Assembly: GCA_038030265.1 (NCBI GenBank)
Contig: CM075943.1
Location: 32,240,001 to 32,304,000, forward strand
Source of the DNA: Corythucha ciliata
Lineage: Eukaryota > Arthropoda > Insecta > Hemiptera > Tingidae
Length of the DNA: 64,000 nt
Direction of reading: 5' to 3'
The translations under genes and the position numbers were made by a program. Under the pieces are notes generated by a model. It was given only the letters and a program-made list of their open reading frames with translations. It ran no database searches and was not told the DNA's origin. Below, one piece after another: positions 10,581 through 23,000 of the stretch (positions are counted from its first letter, which is position 1; every line of letters begins with the position of its first letter).

Positions 10581-10665
10581 GCAGTACCTTTTTAAGTTTC
10601 TGAGGGTCTCAAAGGACCATAGGACGACAAAACTATAAAGTAGTACCGTTCTTCCTGAAGAAGGA
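10581..10665 (-). repeat. Dispersed repeat shared with 41961-42047
   Basis: About 85 bp matches 41961-42047 with roughly a quarter of bases changed, including tataaagtag and cttcctgaagaagga. Read on the minus strand it ends in AAAAAGGTACTGC; the other copy ends in CAATAAAAGGTACTAC plus further TAC repeats. That looks like the 3' end of a non-LTR retrotransposon with a microsatellite tail. The family is not identified. Confidence 0.55.
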
Positions 10666-11353
10666 CCAAGGGTCATTGTACTTATACGAGAGAAATGCTC
10701 GAAATTCAATCCCGCTCTACTTTTAGACCGTTCAAGACCCTTCTCTAAGATTATTGTTTAATTTTGCGGAGCTGCGGTTGGAAACGCTTCTTGTTTTTCA
10801 CGACAATAAATATTGTGGATCATTATGTAGGTTGTACCTGGAAATACAGCATTCCTGTAGTACGAAGGGCTGGACGAAACTTTTCAAGTGTTTTGACGAC
10901 CATTCGGATGATTTACCGTATTGCCGCTATGACGGGATGTACAGTCCGGGCTCGGGGCGAAAATCTGATCACTACGAGCCTCCCTTTATCTTTGAATAAT
11001 CAAGAAATAATTTTCAATTTGTTTTTTCTCAATTTTAGCCACGAAGTTGCCTCCAGAATTCACAAATTATGTCTCCATTATAGCCACGATAATTACTTGT
11101 TCTCAGTTTTAGCCGCGAATAAGCGTTTTTTCTTCATTTCATCCGAGTGTAGACGTCCTTTTCGCCGAGAGTATGTCTGAGTGACGTCAAGCCACTCACG
11201 AGAAATCCAATGCTCAGACTCAACTCGACTCGAGACGAGAGAGAGAGAGAGAGACAGATGGGAAATTGGTGGAACTTCCACACATGATTTCTATTTGTTT
11301 GAGAAGTCGATAAGTGTGGACGTGATTTTTAGAAGAGATTGTTTTTAATTAAC
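10666..11353. other. Unassigned; short type-alpha array and GA microsatellite
   Basis: Two overlapping frames at 10754-11180 have no recognisable domain. Type-alpha units run at about 11020-11145 (plus), and a GA repeat of about ten units lies near 11234-11254. Confidence 0.5.
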
Positions 11354-11400
11354 TAGAAGAATTTGAGTCAAAATTATTCATCCTGATCGTGAGAGTTAAC
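11354..11400 (+). repeat. 47-bp direct repeat, left copy (possible LTR end)
   Basis: Matches 13844-13890 at about 44 of 47 positions, both ending in gagagttaac. It lies just upstream of a gag-like frame, where the 3' end of a 5' LTR would be expected. After it, the left copy continues to the gag frame while the right copy continues into a type-alpha array. Confidence 0.5.
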
Positions 11401-11488
11401 GTTTATTCAGAAGTGGGGATCTAGTAGAATCCAGTGTTTCAGTGAATTTTTAAACATTTTTTTTTATTTTTCGCGAAATTCTATTTAA

Positions 11489-11704
11489 ATGGGTAATCCG
11501 AAGGGAGGTGCAGGGGATTCTCCCCAAGTCGAAAATCCAGTAGACATTAACACCCTAATGCGGTTTTTGGTCCAGCACGCGAGACACGCGCATCCGCAAA
11601 TGCGTTTTGTACCGGACTTGAATCAATCAATCGACAATTTCTCGGGACACGAGTCACCTCACATCGCCGTGTTGTGTATGTTTCTTCAGGGATCGATCCC
11701 ATAA
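11489..11704 (+). pseudogene. Gag-like N-terminal fragment of an LTR retrotransposon (tentative)
   Basis: A 71-codon frame whose middle part, RFVPDLNQSIDNFSGHES, resembles the start of gag proteins of gypsy-like elements, where such a block precedes the helical core (family impression, not tested). It ends at a stop 44 bp before foldback copy A. No nucleocapsid knuckle or protease follows. Alternatively it is a chance frame, but its composition is unlike the low-complexity frames around it. Confidence 0.4.
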
Positions 11705-11748
11705 TAATCGCTCGCAAGCAAGAAACAAACTAATTCATAAACATTATA

Positions 11749-13115
11749 CAGGGTGGAAGGGGATAAGTGTGACAAAAATGTTTGGGTGATAGTAGGCCTC
11801 ATTTGCGGCCGAAATTACCATATACACCATGGTCCGAAAATCAAAACCCTTCGAGATATGATTTTTCTAACGATTTTTAAGGCTTACATCATTTTTTTAA
11901 ACTAACGGTGAGAAACTCGCATTTAATTTGAATTTTTGCAACTTTAGATGATGGATATGGAAAGAGCACACTATGTTCTGTCAGGATTAGCCATTTTCGA
12001 TAGACGTTAACTATTTTATGTGCCCTTAAATGCGGCTCAAAGTCGTGCAAATCGGGGAATTAATTTTTTTTCAAAAAAAGTCAGTCCCCGTTTGTCCACA
12101 CTAAATCTGAGTGAACGGACAACCCGTGATTCAGAAAAACATTTTCAAATTTTCCTTTACAAAAATAGTCATAAGCGTTTTCTTAGTTGTTTGGAGATTT
12201 TTCGTCAGAAATGACGATTTCTTAGAAAAAATAATGATTTTTCTCTTCAAAATCGCTTGTTTTGACCTGAAAAATTTGAACAAGTTTTGTGATTTTAACG
12301 TGATAAAAAGCACTAAAACCTAATCCAAAGCTATACGTTGAATCAAACTGATTATGCCCGCCTACCAAAGTAACAAAAAATGTCGCTCCGGCAGCTGGGG
12401 TGTCGGACTGTCGGATGGAGTACATTTCACGAAATACGAATTTCGTTAATTTAACTAAATTTGCGAGTATTCGGCAAGAATGGCTACAAAAATGTAGAGT
12501 AACAACGTGAAATGTTAATTAATGCCGAATAATAGCTAAATATCCAACAACGTCGAAACTTGTATAGTAGTGTAATGCACTTAACCCGACAGCCAGCGGC
12601 CGGAGCGACATTTTTTGTTACTTTGGTAGACGGGCATAATCAGTTTGATTCAACGTATAGCTTTGGATTAGGTTTTAGTGCTTTTTATCACGTTAAAATC
12701 ACAAAACTTGTTCAAATTTTTCAGGTCAAAACAAGCGATTTTGAAGAGAAAAATCATTATTTTCTTTCCTACATGATGAGAAAACTCAATTTTGCTGCCT
12801 CCATACGGAGAGGAAAGAAGGACTTTTCCGGGCTAGCCTGACAAAGTCTTTGTCGGGCTAGCCCGGCAAAGTCCCTCTTTCCCCTCCCTACGAAAGGCAG
12901 CAAAATCGAGTTTTCCTATCATTTCGGAAAGAAAATAGTATGTGCACCTTGCCGGGAAAGTGTTTTGCCGGTCCTCGACGATTCGAAATCGTTAGAAAAA
13001 TCATATCTCGAAGGGTTTTGATTTTCGGACCATGGTGTATATATGGTAATTTCGGTCGCAAATGAGGCCTACTACCACCCAAAAATTTTTGTCTCACTTA
13101 TCCCCTTCCACCCTG
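11749..13115. mobile_element. Foldback element family FB, copy A
   Basis: Both ends read CAGGGTGGAAGGGGATAAG inward. The left arm runs to about 12425 and the right arm starts about 12575; between them is an asymmetric centre of about 150 bp. TATA abuts both outer ends (11745-11748, 13116-13119), consistent with TA or TATA target duplication. No transposase frame is present. The right arm lacks about 200 bp of arm sequence, replaced by a hairpin-bearing segment at 12764-12985. Confidence 0.85.
12769..12935. repeat. Hairpin insertion inside the right arm of foldback copy A
   Basis: Two arms of about 80 bp (from ttttctttcc, through ttttgctgcct, to ggacttt and cgggctagcc) are imperfect reverse complements with a very short loop near 12848. 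The neighbouring DNA to about 12985 also does not match the foldback arm, so this segment has replaced arm sequence rather than simply inserted. Confidence 0.75.
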
Positions 13116-13843
13116 TATACACCAGCACTGCGAATGAGAAAACCCGTGGTTCGAACACAGCGAGAACTGCTCGAGTGTGGCGACTTTTGTTCAAATCCTT
13201 GTTTCGCAGTCCTCAAGAGACGGAGCGGCTCTTTCTGAACTCGAGTCTGTCTCGCCCATGTAATATTTTTCCTAGTATATTGATGGAACGCGATCAGGGC
13301 CACTTATTTTAGAAAATAAACACCAAAATACACTTGAAAACACGGCTACGTGCCATGAACGATGACATTTACAATGAAATCGTATGAACATCAAGTCGTC
13401 CACGCTTTGAGAACGAGAGTGTTGACGAGTTTGATTTAGTTTTTACCGAACAAATTCCCCGAAATACCCCTTGTTCATTCTAACTCGGGCTCTTTTTTTG
13501 TAATTTTGCATTAATCTCAGGGGGGAGGTGAGCATTTTTGTTGATAACCCTGACGATGTAGAGGTAAATTCAAGGTTCTGAAGGTGTACTTTGGCGGCCA
13601 TATTTGTGACAACCCTTCTACCCACCCACCAGCCCATTCAGGCTTTCTCCAGTTATTTACCTCTATGAATGAAATTGACAACTGATCGACAACAAACTTT
13701 TTCTACGGGCACTATGGTTACGTATAGACGCTACACAGCGATCATTTGTTCTAAAATCATTCCCTTTACCAGAAGTGGTAAAGGGGAAGCTCATTTCCCT
13801 AAATTCGGGGGCGGGCGAGAGTCATCACTAAGTGGACAGACTT

Positions 13844-13990
13844 TAGAAGAATTCGAGTTCAAATTATTCATCCTGATCGTGAGAGTTAACACGAGAATTA
13901 GCACTTTTTCTCAATTTCCTCCGTGAATGATAATTTTTCCTCAATTTACCCGATTCTTAGTAATATTTCTTAATTTTATTCGCAAATTAA
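13844..13990 (+). repeat. Right copy of the 47-bp direct repeat, then type-alpha array
   Basis: 13844-13890 matches 11354-11400. From 13891 the sequence is a short type-alpha array (gagaattagcac, ctcaatttcctccgtgaatg). The abrupt change at 13890 is what a 3' LTR end next to older genomic sequence would look like, but only 47 bp are shared. Confidence 0.5.
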
Positions 13991-16180
13991 AACCTTCTAT
14001 ACACGAGTACGTACGTCTCGGGGTGAAGAAAGCCTGGTGTTAAGGTTTTAAAGACTTAAAGAGGCAGTGATTGCATAGCTTCGAAATAATCTTCACCGTT
14101 TTCTATTACTCTGTGTGATGAAACATGAACTTCCCTGTCCCGTGTCGTTTCAAGGTTCAACAAGAACGGAGATATTTGTAGTCTTCAGAATAATCCGTGC
14201 TGAGACCCAGGCGTTTACTGAACAAATAGAATCCTGCTGCGCATTTCTCACTATCCATGTGGACCGCATGCACTACCTTTGTTCGAGGGAAATTTTTTCA
14301 TGCAGAGTGGAACAACCATTACACAATGCTTAGTTCTTATAGCCTTTAAGACGAAATCGGTTGAAGAAAAAGTGCCGCCTTTAATAGGATTTTTCTTTCA
14401 AGTCTATTTAAAGGGGACATTGCAGTCGATTATGTCTTGGAAGCACACTGCTGTTATACAAAGAACGTTAAGGAGTGAAGAAGAACTATAAAAACTCCGA
14501 CTTAACGGAAAACACAGTTCACTACAAATGCGGGAATGTTCGTGGCTGCGGAGAAGATAATTGAGTTGCGTTAAATCAGTCGACGCTCCCCCGTGTTTTC
14601 TTTCTATTTCTCTCTTTCCGTCCGCATTAGGGCAATTATACTTCGAAGGGAACGAGGGATATTTTGATTGCGCGAATTTTGATTGCCACGAATTTGCGCT
14701 GTCAAACTGTGTGCACACCGCCCAGTATAATGAAAGGACGAATCTAGTTAGAATCGATCGATTGAAAAAGTTTATGGTATTTCAAAGTGGTTGGTGAAGG
14801 GAGGGAATGACCGAAGCGTAATGAATAAGCCCCCGGCTATCTTTTGGTTCGCACCTGGTTCTAATATTTGTCAAGTTGACTGTTCACTTTTTGATGAATT
14901 TCTCCTTCTTTCCCATTCCATGTGCGTATAATAACACTATCTTTGATCAACAGCTCTAACAGATTTTAACTTGTTTTTTTATTGGCACAGACGAGGGTAG
15001 GAGGGAACTTGAAAATCTGAATTCCCTCTTCCCAGCTACAACACGATATTTATGTACAGCTATACCACGAGTCCGACGGGCTAGCTGTATACATGGGGTC
15101 GTATATCGGTTCAATTGTCATCCCTCTCCCACAGTTGTACTAAATCTTTATCCTTCCCCTTCACCACCTTCCGTCACTAAAGTTCCACTTACAACCTCTG
15201 TTTATCGGAGCGCAATAAAGTCACGTTGCCAGTGTTATAACTTCTTGTTAGGAGTTCCCTAGTGACCCTCTCTCTCTCATCCCTTCTGCCACTTCACATG
15301 GTCCGACGAGGAAGGTTCTTTATGTTACCTTTTACAAAAAAAGGTCTCTTCTCTCAGACATGGGTGCGTTATAAGTTTATAACGAAAAGATCAGAACTCG
15401 AATGAGTCGAATGATAACAAAAGGCGAGTAGTCGTACGAGCGCAACGAGATTCACTGATTCAGATATAACACGTAATTACCTGTACAATTTGATGAACTA
15501 CCTGGCTCTCACTCTCATTTCCACTTTCATTTTGTTGGAGGTGAAAATGGACGTATGGTTTCCCGAATCCGAGATAGCCCAAAGCCAGCTTGGGCTTGCC
15601 CATACTCTAGATCCCAAAGAGCTCTGACTTGGGTGACATTTTGTTGCCCCTAATGAGTACACTCAAGTAATTTTCAGAAATTAGTTTAATTAATGTCAGA
15701 ATGATTTGATTCTCTTTTCATGGACAAATCAGATGATCAAATGATCATCTGATGATCAAATGATCAGATCAAATGATTTGATTCAGATGGACAAATCTTT
15801 CTGGGGTTAATTAGGTATGTGTATAGAGTATTCTCCTCAGAGGTATTGTTGAAGTGATTTTAGTTTCAGCGCAGGAACGACGTGTGAGAGGGTTCTTGAC
15901 GACATTGACTGATTTTTCACTTCAAGTGCTCAAGTATTCAACGTGAGGCTGTCAACGCAGCACCTCGTCAAGTATCAGGCTGAGAAAGCGGATGTTCTCT
16001 TGTCTGTGAATACCAGAGGTATACGTAAATAAGACGTATACCCCCGAGCAATTCTTAATCTGGCCAAATGGTCCTCCAAAGGGTGCGAGTAACCAACGCT
16101 GTGGAGGACGGACCACGAATAGCCATTGGGGGGGGGGGGGGCAGATAGCCGTTTTGACGGCGGAATGTTCGATTGAGCCC
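13991..16180. other. No gene seen; short palindromic GATCA repeat
   Basis: Several frames of 70-104 codons (for example 14404-14718 minus and 14561-14797 plus) overlap each other and show no domain. Around 15725-15785, GATCAAATGATCATCTGATG and variants form a small palindromic repeat. A G tract of about 13 lies near 16128-16141. Confidence 0.5.
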
Positions 16181-16184
16181 CCAA

Positions 16185-16690
16185 AAGCGCTATTCTGTTG
16201 GCTCAAATTGAGAAAATTCACGATTTCTTGAGGAAAATTCACGGCTAAAAAGAGAAAATACACCGTGTCCCCAGTTTCATTAGGTCCTTGAAGCCCAGTA
16301 AAGTGCTAATCGGCAATTTGCAACTTGCTAACGCGAAAAAATTGATAAAATCGCTAATATTCGTGTCTATACCTGCGAAAAAGCGCTTATTCGTGGTCTC
16401 GCGATGCAACTTCCAGATTGGAATTGAGGAAAAATCGCTGATTCGCGGTGCATGGAGGCCATTCTACGAATCAATTGTGGAAATCAACGCAAAAGTGTTG
16501 TTTTTGGGCCAACCCCGCGGTTAAAATTGAGAAAATACGCTATAATATTGACCAAAAAAATACGCTTTCAGGTTGAAATTGGACAAAAATGGCAAATTCT
16601 CAACTGAAATTGCGAAAAATCGCCTTTTCGCGTATAAAAAGGGAATAGATGCTAAATCGCCGCAAAATTAGTGTAAAACGCGCGTAGCGC
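16185..16690 (-). repeat. Degenerate tandem array, type alpha, reverse orientation
   Basis: Units read CGCTAATTCGCGGCTAAAA with A-rich runs, the reverse complement of the plus-strand arrays, with variable spacing near 30 bp. Confidence 0.75.
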
Positions 16691-17149
16691 CAATTCACTA
16701 ATGGGTAACTAGCACATTTTTCAAAAGTTAGTGTTTCTTAAAGAGGGCTCTTCCACAAGCGTATTGCTCACATTAAACTTTGAAATCAATCAAGGATGCT
16801 TTTTTAGCGAATTTTAAAAAAATTTGAGTGGGAGTTCGATTACGTCAAACCTAATTTTATGGATGATGCGGGGGGTTAGACGCGTTTACTGGAGGGAAAT
16901 TTTTCTTGTTATTTGTAAACAAACAATTTTAGAGTTCCCTCAAATGCTTTACAAGTAAGGATTTACGTCATTTCTCCTCGCAACATCCATCCCCACCTGA
17001 AGAACTTTGAACCCTTTTTAAAAATCTTAAAACGTACCAATCGGGTTGCAACTTCCGTTGTTATCCTTCAGTTCACGGGTCAAATTATTGGTATGCTTTT
17101 CTTTCCAATCTGAGACTCATGCAAGTTCCCCATTCTCGTATAAAGTGTG
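16691..17149. other. No gene seen
   Basis: Unique AT-rich sequence between two reverse-oriented type-alpha arrays. It may be an insertion splitting one array, but no element ends were found. Confidence 0.4.
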
Positions 17150-17972
17150 GTGAAATTTTCAATTTAAATACACGCCTTATTCGCGCCTTAATCTGAAGAC
17201 AACTTTGTGGCTAAAATTCAGAAATTCACGCACGGTTATAAGTAAAAACAACGCTGATTCACGGGCTAGAACTGAGAAGAAGCAATAAGCTGTACCTATA
17301 TAAAAGTAAAATCTCTTCGCCGTCGCTCCTCCGTGGGAGACCAACGTTTATTTATATAAAAGTATTATAAAATTACTAATCCGGTGATAAAATGTGAAAA
17401 AACCCGCTAATTTGCGGGTAATATTTAGAAAATAAATAATTAGTCTGGACAAAATTAAGAGATTTTAAAAGTTAATTTTAAGCCTGAATTAATAAAAAGT
17501 GCTAATTCGCGGCTAAAATTGAGAAACATTCTAATTTGCGTCAAAACTGAATAAAACGCCATTCGCGGCTTCTGAATGCAACTTTTGAGGCAGAAATTAA
17601 GAAAAAGCACGAACTCATGGCAATGGGTGAAAAAACTGCTAATGCGCGGGTAAAACTGAGAAAATCGCTCATGCATAGCATATAGTGAACCAAAAAAATC
17701 CTAATTTGGGAAAAGCCCTCTATTTCGCGGCTAATATTGAGGAAAAAATTTAAGAAAAACGCTAATTTTCAGCTAAAACTGAAAAAAGTGCTAATCCCCT
17801 TCTAAAAAATTGAAAAATTGGTAATTTGCAGCTAAAATTGAGGAAAGCTCCAAAACTCGTTGAAAATCAAGAAACTCGCTCATGGGGTAAAAACGCTACT
17901 TAGCTGCGCGGCCAAAATTCATAAAATAAGCGCTGATTTGCGGGTAAAGTTGACAAAAAGCACTCATTCATG
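17150..17972 (-). repeat. Degenerate tandem array, type alpha, reverse orientation
   Basis: More than 20 imperfect units of the CGCTAATTCGCGGCTAAAA type, ending next to the CACTCTAAGAAAT terminus at 17973. The short frame 17455-17676 (minus) is a by-product. Confidence 0.78.
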
Positions 17973-18288
17973 CACTCTAAGAAATCCTAGAATAGCGTCT
18001 CCGGTTACAATTAAAAATCCGGTTGGATTGAACGAATTGTGTGGGAAAATGAACGGATAGTAATTCATCTCACCGGATCATTAAGTATTCCAACATGATA
18101 TCAAATGGCAATTGCATGATCCGGTTGCATTCAACCGAATCCGAAATCGTTTGTGACCGGAGAAGTATTGACAATTTTATGGACCAGTTAAATGCAACCG
18201 AATGTTAATTTGGATGTAACCGGAAATGAAATGGTGGTTGCGTTAACCTGTGAAATCCAACCGAAAGCGTAATTATTCATAACCGGAT
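17973..18288 (+). repeat. Possible DNA-transposon end with CCGGTT motif array, left part
   Basis: Starts CACTCTAAGAAATCCTAG and then carries many CCGGTT/AACCGG-like motifs with CAACCGAA. The motif array resumes at about 19745-19935, so the satellite element at 18304-19731 has split it. CACT-type ends with subterminal motif arrays are typical of CACTA-like (CMC) elements. No matching right terminus was found, so this is tentative. Confidence 0.4.
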
Positions 18289-18303
18289 AAAAAAAAAAAA
18301 AAA

Positions 18304-19731
18304 TTTCGCTCCGGCAGCTGGCGGTCGGAAAGAGTGCATTTCATTTTGTATTCTGATACCCTAAGCCGTCCCAGAAGTAGTAATGTTGAGACCATCATTT
18401 GTTTCGTTAATGTTTGACCCTCCCTCGTACTGTTTGCTGCCGGGTTTGTTTAAGCTGAACTTAATGGGAATTGAAGGCTATTTCAAAATGGAATCATCAT
18501 ACCGAATATAATGCTTCTGGAATCAACTGGTGATTTGTAGTGATTTTTTTACCATTTCAACCCCTATTTTCCCCCCTCCACCTTGACCGATTTGGCCCAA
18601 ATGCAATACCGACCGGGGCCTTATGACTACTGATTTTTGTGCCAAAGCGCGTTCCGCTAAATTAATTTCTACGAGAGTTATCGTGCTAACAAGGCCTCAC
18701 ACTTACTTCCACCCCGGGGACATCACCCCCTCCCCCTCGACTTTTTCAAAAAATTAAAATTGGAATCAAAGGCTACTTTAACATGGAGTATACGTACTGA
18801 ATATGATGCTTCTAGAATCAACTGGTGACTTGTAGTGATTTTTTGATCATTTCAAGCCGTAATTTTCCCCCCACCACCTTGACCGATTTGGCCCAAATGC
18901 AATACCGACCGGTGTCTTATGACTACTGATTTTTTTAGATAAACCATGTTCCCCTAAATTAATTTGTACGAAAGTTATCGTGCTAACGTGACCACACACT
19001 TATTTCCACCCCGGGGGCACAACCCCCTCCCCCTTGACTTTTTCAAAAAATTAAAATGGGAATCAAAGGCTAGTCCAACATGGAGTATACGTACCGAATA
19101 TGATGCTTCTAGAATCAACTGGTGATTTTTAGTGACTTTTTTTACCATTTCAACCCCTATTTTCCCCCCCTCCACCTTGACCGATTTGACCCAAATGCAA
19201 TACCGACCGGTGTCTTATGACTACTGATTTTTTAGATAAAGCGCGTTCTGCTAAATTAATTTCTACGAGAGTTATCGTGCTAACAAGACTACACACTTAC
19301 TTCCACCCCGGGGGCACCACCCCCTCCCCCTTGACTTTTTCAAAAAATTAAAATGGGAATCAAAGGCTAGTCCAACATGGAGTATACGTACCGAATATAA
19401 TGCTTCTAGAATCAACTGGTGATTTTTAGTGATTTTTTGACGACTTCAAGCCCGATTTTCCCCCCCTCCACCTTGACCGATTTGGCCCAAATGCAATACC
19501 GACCGGTGTCTTATGACTACTGATTTTTTTGCCAAAGCGCGTTCCGCTAAATTAACTTCTACGAGAGTTATCGTGCTAACAAGGAAACGGCCATATATAT
19601 ATATATATGAATTCCGGGGACCACTGAATTCGTGTTCTAGAGGTTCTGAAACGTGAAAAAAACATGACATGACCCATGTTTGCCACCATCACGACGAGAC
19701 CAATAGTGCATTTTTCAGAATGAAATGCACT
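18304..19731. repeat. Satellite-bearing element S, copy 1 (four 297-bp units)
   Basis: The block ccttgaccga recurs at 18581, 18877, 19175 and 19471, a period of 296-298 bp. Each unit has two halves of about 150 bp that both start with cttgac and end in a C-rich stretch, so the unit looks like a dimer of diverged monomers. The element is preceded by an A tract (18289-18303), starts with cgctccggcagctgg and agtgcatttcatt, and ends with aatgaaatgcact, an inverted match. A TA repeat lies at about 19594-19609. Confidence 0.82.
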
Positions 19732-19739
19732 AAAAGGAA

Positions 19740-19935
19740 ATTTTCTGAACCGGTTAAATCCAACTTAATGTGATATTTTGGTTTTAACAGGAAAATAAAT
19801 AAGGGTGCGTGGACCTGTCAAATCCAACCGAATGTGAAATAATTCTAACCCAACCATATTGAAAACAATGCAATTATATTCTGGGTAGGTTAGTCAAACT
19901 GAATGCATAACAGGTAATGAATGAGGCAATCAAAT
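19740..19935 (+). repeat. CCGGTT motif array, right part
   Basis: Continues the motif series of 17973-18288 (aaccggttaaatccaac, caaatccaaccgaatgtg) on the far side of satellite element S copy 1. Confidence 0.45.
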
Positions 19936-19971
19936 TTAATGAAATGACACGAATTTTGGAGCAGTCAGAAT

Positions 19972-20043
19972 AATGCTCGTGACGTAGGTGAAGTACAGTA
20001 ATGGCCGAAGATCTGCGGCACCTGTAGAAAGTTTAGTCACCTT
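19972..20043 (-). repeat. Fragment of the Mutator-like MITE of 56643-56920
   Basis: Matches the right arm of that MITE: ctcgtgacgtaggtgaag, gatctgcggcacct, and the terminus tttagtcaccttg. The other end is missing, so no target duplication can be shown. Confidence 0.6.
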
Positions 20044-23000
20044 GGAAATCGTCTATTGGCGAATGAAACTATCACTAGCCGCGCTAGTGTTCTTGATAGC
20101 GTAAGCGGTATTTGTTATCAATTTGAGGGTTAGTGCCACAGGCATTGCTGATAGTGTAAGAAGTATTGATAACGCAGTTCGTATTGTTGTTTGATCTTGA
20201 AGAGCTCGTAAACAACTTCACATCTCACTTAATCTGGCTGGGTTTTCAAGATTCTTTGGTGAGTAATTGCATCAAACGTGTTCACATTAAAAATTCGGAA
20301 AAGAAGGGTCTTGAATTTATCCATTTCCTGAATCGAAAAGAATTCGTGGGCGCTGGGTTATAGCTAGCAAAATTATTATAATTTCTTCGGTGTTAGTGCT
20401 ACGGCCCAATTTATTCATACTTACGGTGGTTGAGACCTCACAAAATAGCTATTTTTCAGTTGACCGGGTGTTAAGTTATTTCATTATCAGCGGTCCCTTC
20501 CATCTCAAGACCTTACTACTTCTGAAGTTGTTCATTTGGGAGGCGTCTTTTTACTGTTAATTTTGAATACAGATTCATCACCATCAAAATCTCGGAATTT
20601 CACAGATGGAAGAAAAGGCTACGATGCTAACCATATCAACATGGCATTAGACGGGACGAAGAGGACTCAAAGGAGATATTTGCGCTTTTCCTGCAGTCGT
20701 CCATAATCGTCCTAATTACTGATTACGATGGAACTACTGATCGAATTTTGGATATGCTCATGGATTTGAAAACAGAAAAACAACCTACTTGGTGCCATAA
20801 GCTCGAAAAACTGAATATGTAATTTTCAATCAAGTTGATAAGCTAATTAATTAATCAAAATTTAAAAAATCGAAAAAAGGCTCGATAGCTCAAATTTCGG
20901 TTGCCCACCAAGTGATTTCGCATTGAAAAATGTAAAATATTTTGATTTCCACGGCGTTGATGAGTAAAATAGACGATACGGCCGTTGTGAGAATTCCCCT
21001 TAAGGTTAATAAGTATAGTAGTAACAATGTAAAAAGACGAAATTTTATCATTGAATACATCAGTAGATTGCGTTTCTCTAATAATTTATAGCATGTGGAA
21101 ATATCAATCACTGTATTATTTTTATTCGTCTGTAGTGTTGAGATTCTGATTACTCGAAGGATTCGAACTGCTAGGGCAAGTTTTTGGTGAAAAAGTGTTC
21201 GGGTCAGTATCTCAAGAAAGCAAACACTTGCGGCCCTATGCTCATGTGGTGGAATTCACCCACCCTTCATTTCCAAATCACCATATCCCGATCATTCATT
21301 ATGAATTTAGTTACATAGGTACTATGATTATTTAGCGGAGATGTTATTGAGCCATAAATAAGGATTATACATATAGTGAATACGATATTCTAACGCGTTT
21401 TTTCAGACCACGATTTGCATTCACGTAGTAGAAAATAAACAAAGTCAATTGTAGGTCCAAGCTTTAATTATAGGTGCTCATTTCGGAGTTTTAGGATCGG
21501 AATAAACTGCATATCTCAGAGAAAATATATGTAAATAGGTTGCGTCAGCGCATTCGCTTGTTCATCAAATGTGTATTGAATTTATTTCAAGGCGAGAAAT
21601 GTTTTTCTCAATGACAATGTTTTTCCTAGAGTTAGCACGTTAATTGGGAGCCACCAAGACCCAACACGCGTGTCAATGTTGCGACGGCTTAACAACGACG
21701 AAAACGTGATCAAATTAATCACTGGCGGGCACAAAGGAATTTATGTGTGGTTCTTCATGTAATAATTCTTAAGAGATTTCACAGGTAATAAAATAATGAG
21801 ATAAAAATGAAATAAAATGAGGTGACTGGAATTGAATCAAGCTGATTATATGTTTGCAGAATACATTATGCAAATGATCATAGTCAGGCATTCCAAATAC
21901 CTGGCAGTGTGCGTGAGACAGAGAAACCAAGAGCCGAATTCTGATGGACTTCGTCAACTTGGAGAGAAAAAAAAAAACAAAAGCTTTTTACCAATCATTT
22001 ATGTACTGGCATAATTTGCACTTGGCCCCCTTTTTCGCACCTTACTAAAATTGTCGGAACCCCTTCTGCGTCACCGAATAAAATCCATCTCCTAATATTC
22101 TGTCCTAAACAACAATTTATTCTGACTTTTTCAAAGGAACCAGTTCATTTATTTTAAAATATTTCTTCTTGCTGTTTTTCGCTCTCACTCTGTCTCTCTT
22201 ACTCATTCTCTCTCTTTCTCACCTCCTGGTCACCTATCCCCTATTCAATAATACAAGCTGTTAGTTTAGTTGAGTACCAGGTTTTTTTGTTTTTGTTTTT
22301 TCGTTCGTTGCGCGTTGCGTGTGTGCAATCTCCGAGGCATTTGTGATTCATTTCACTTATTTCAATGGTATTATTCACAAAAAAGGTCCACGAGTTTCTT
22401 TGGGCTTTGATATATTCCAAGCAGGGGAGATACACGACTTGCACGGAGAGGGCAAAGTATAGTACTAGTAGTTAGTAGGTACACATAATATCCTGGAATT
22501 ATTTTAATCAGGCAACTTGTGTTCGATACTTCGATAGTGGCTATTTAGTGTTGTATAGGAATTGCTCAATTAGGAACAGCGTCGGCTAAAGTAATAGAGA
22601 GAAAAATGATTAATTTACGCCGCTGCACCTGATGTTTTTCAAATGCCTTAAGGTAATAATAATTATTCACTGTTATTTTCACTAAACGAGAGCGCCTTAT
22701 CTTTAATTAAAAACTCGAAACAAGAACCTGGCTCTGAATAATTTTAATTGACTGCAGCAACTTCTGAAAAAGGCCACAATCCACGCCTTTATTATAAAAT
22801 GACGTATTGCTCTCCAAATAAGGAAACTGAACGTTTTTAAGCAGAAAAGACTTCAGTCATTATTTTCATTTGAAGCAATAAGGACAAAGTACGTTGGAAG
22901 GAAGTAACAGCTTCGTTCAGGAAAACATGCACCGTTATAGTATTTTGCCCTGATTGTCCACCGGCTACCGCTCAATTTTTCATAGCAGGTGATGAGCGAA

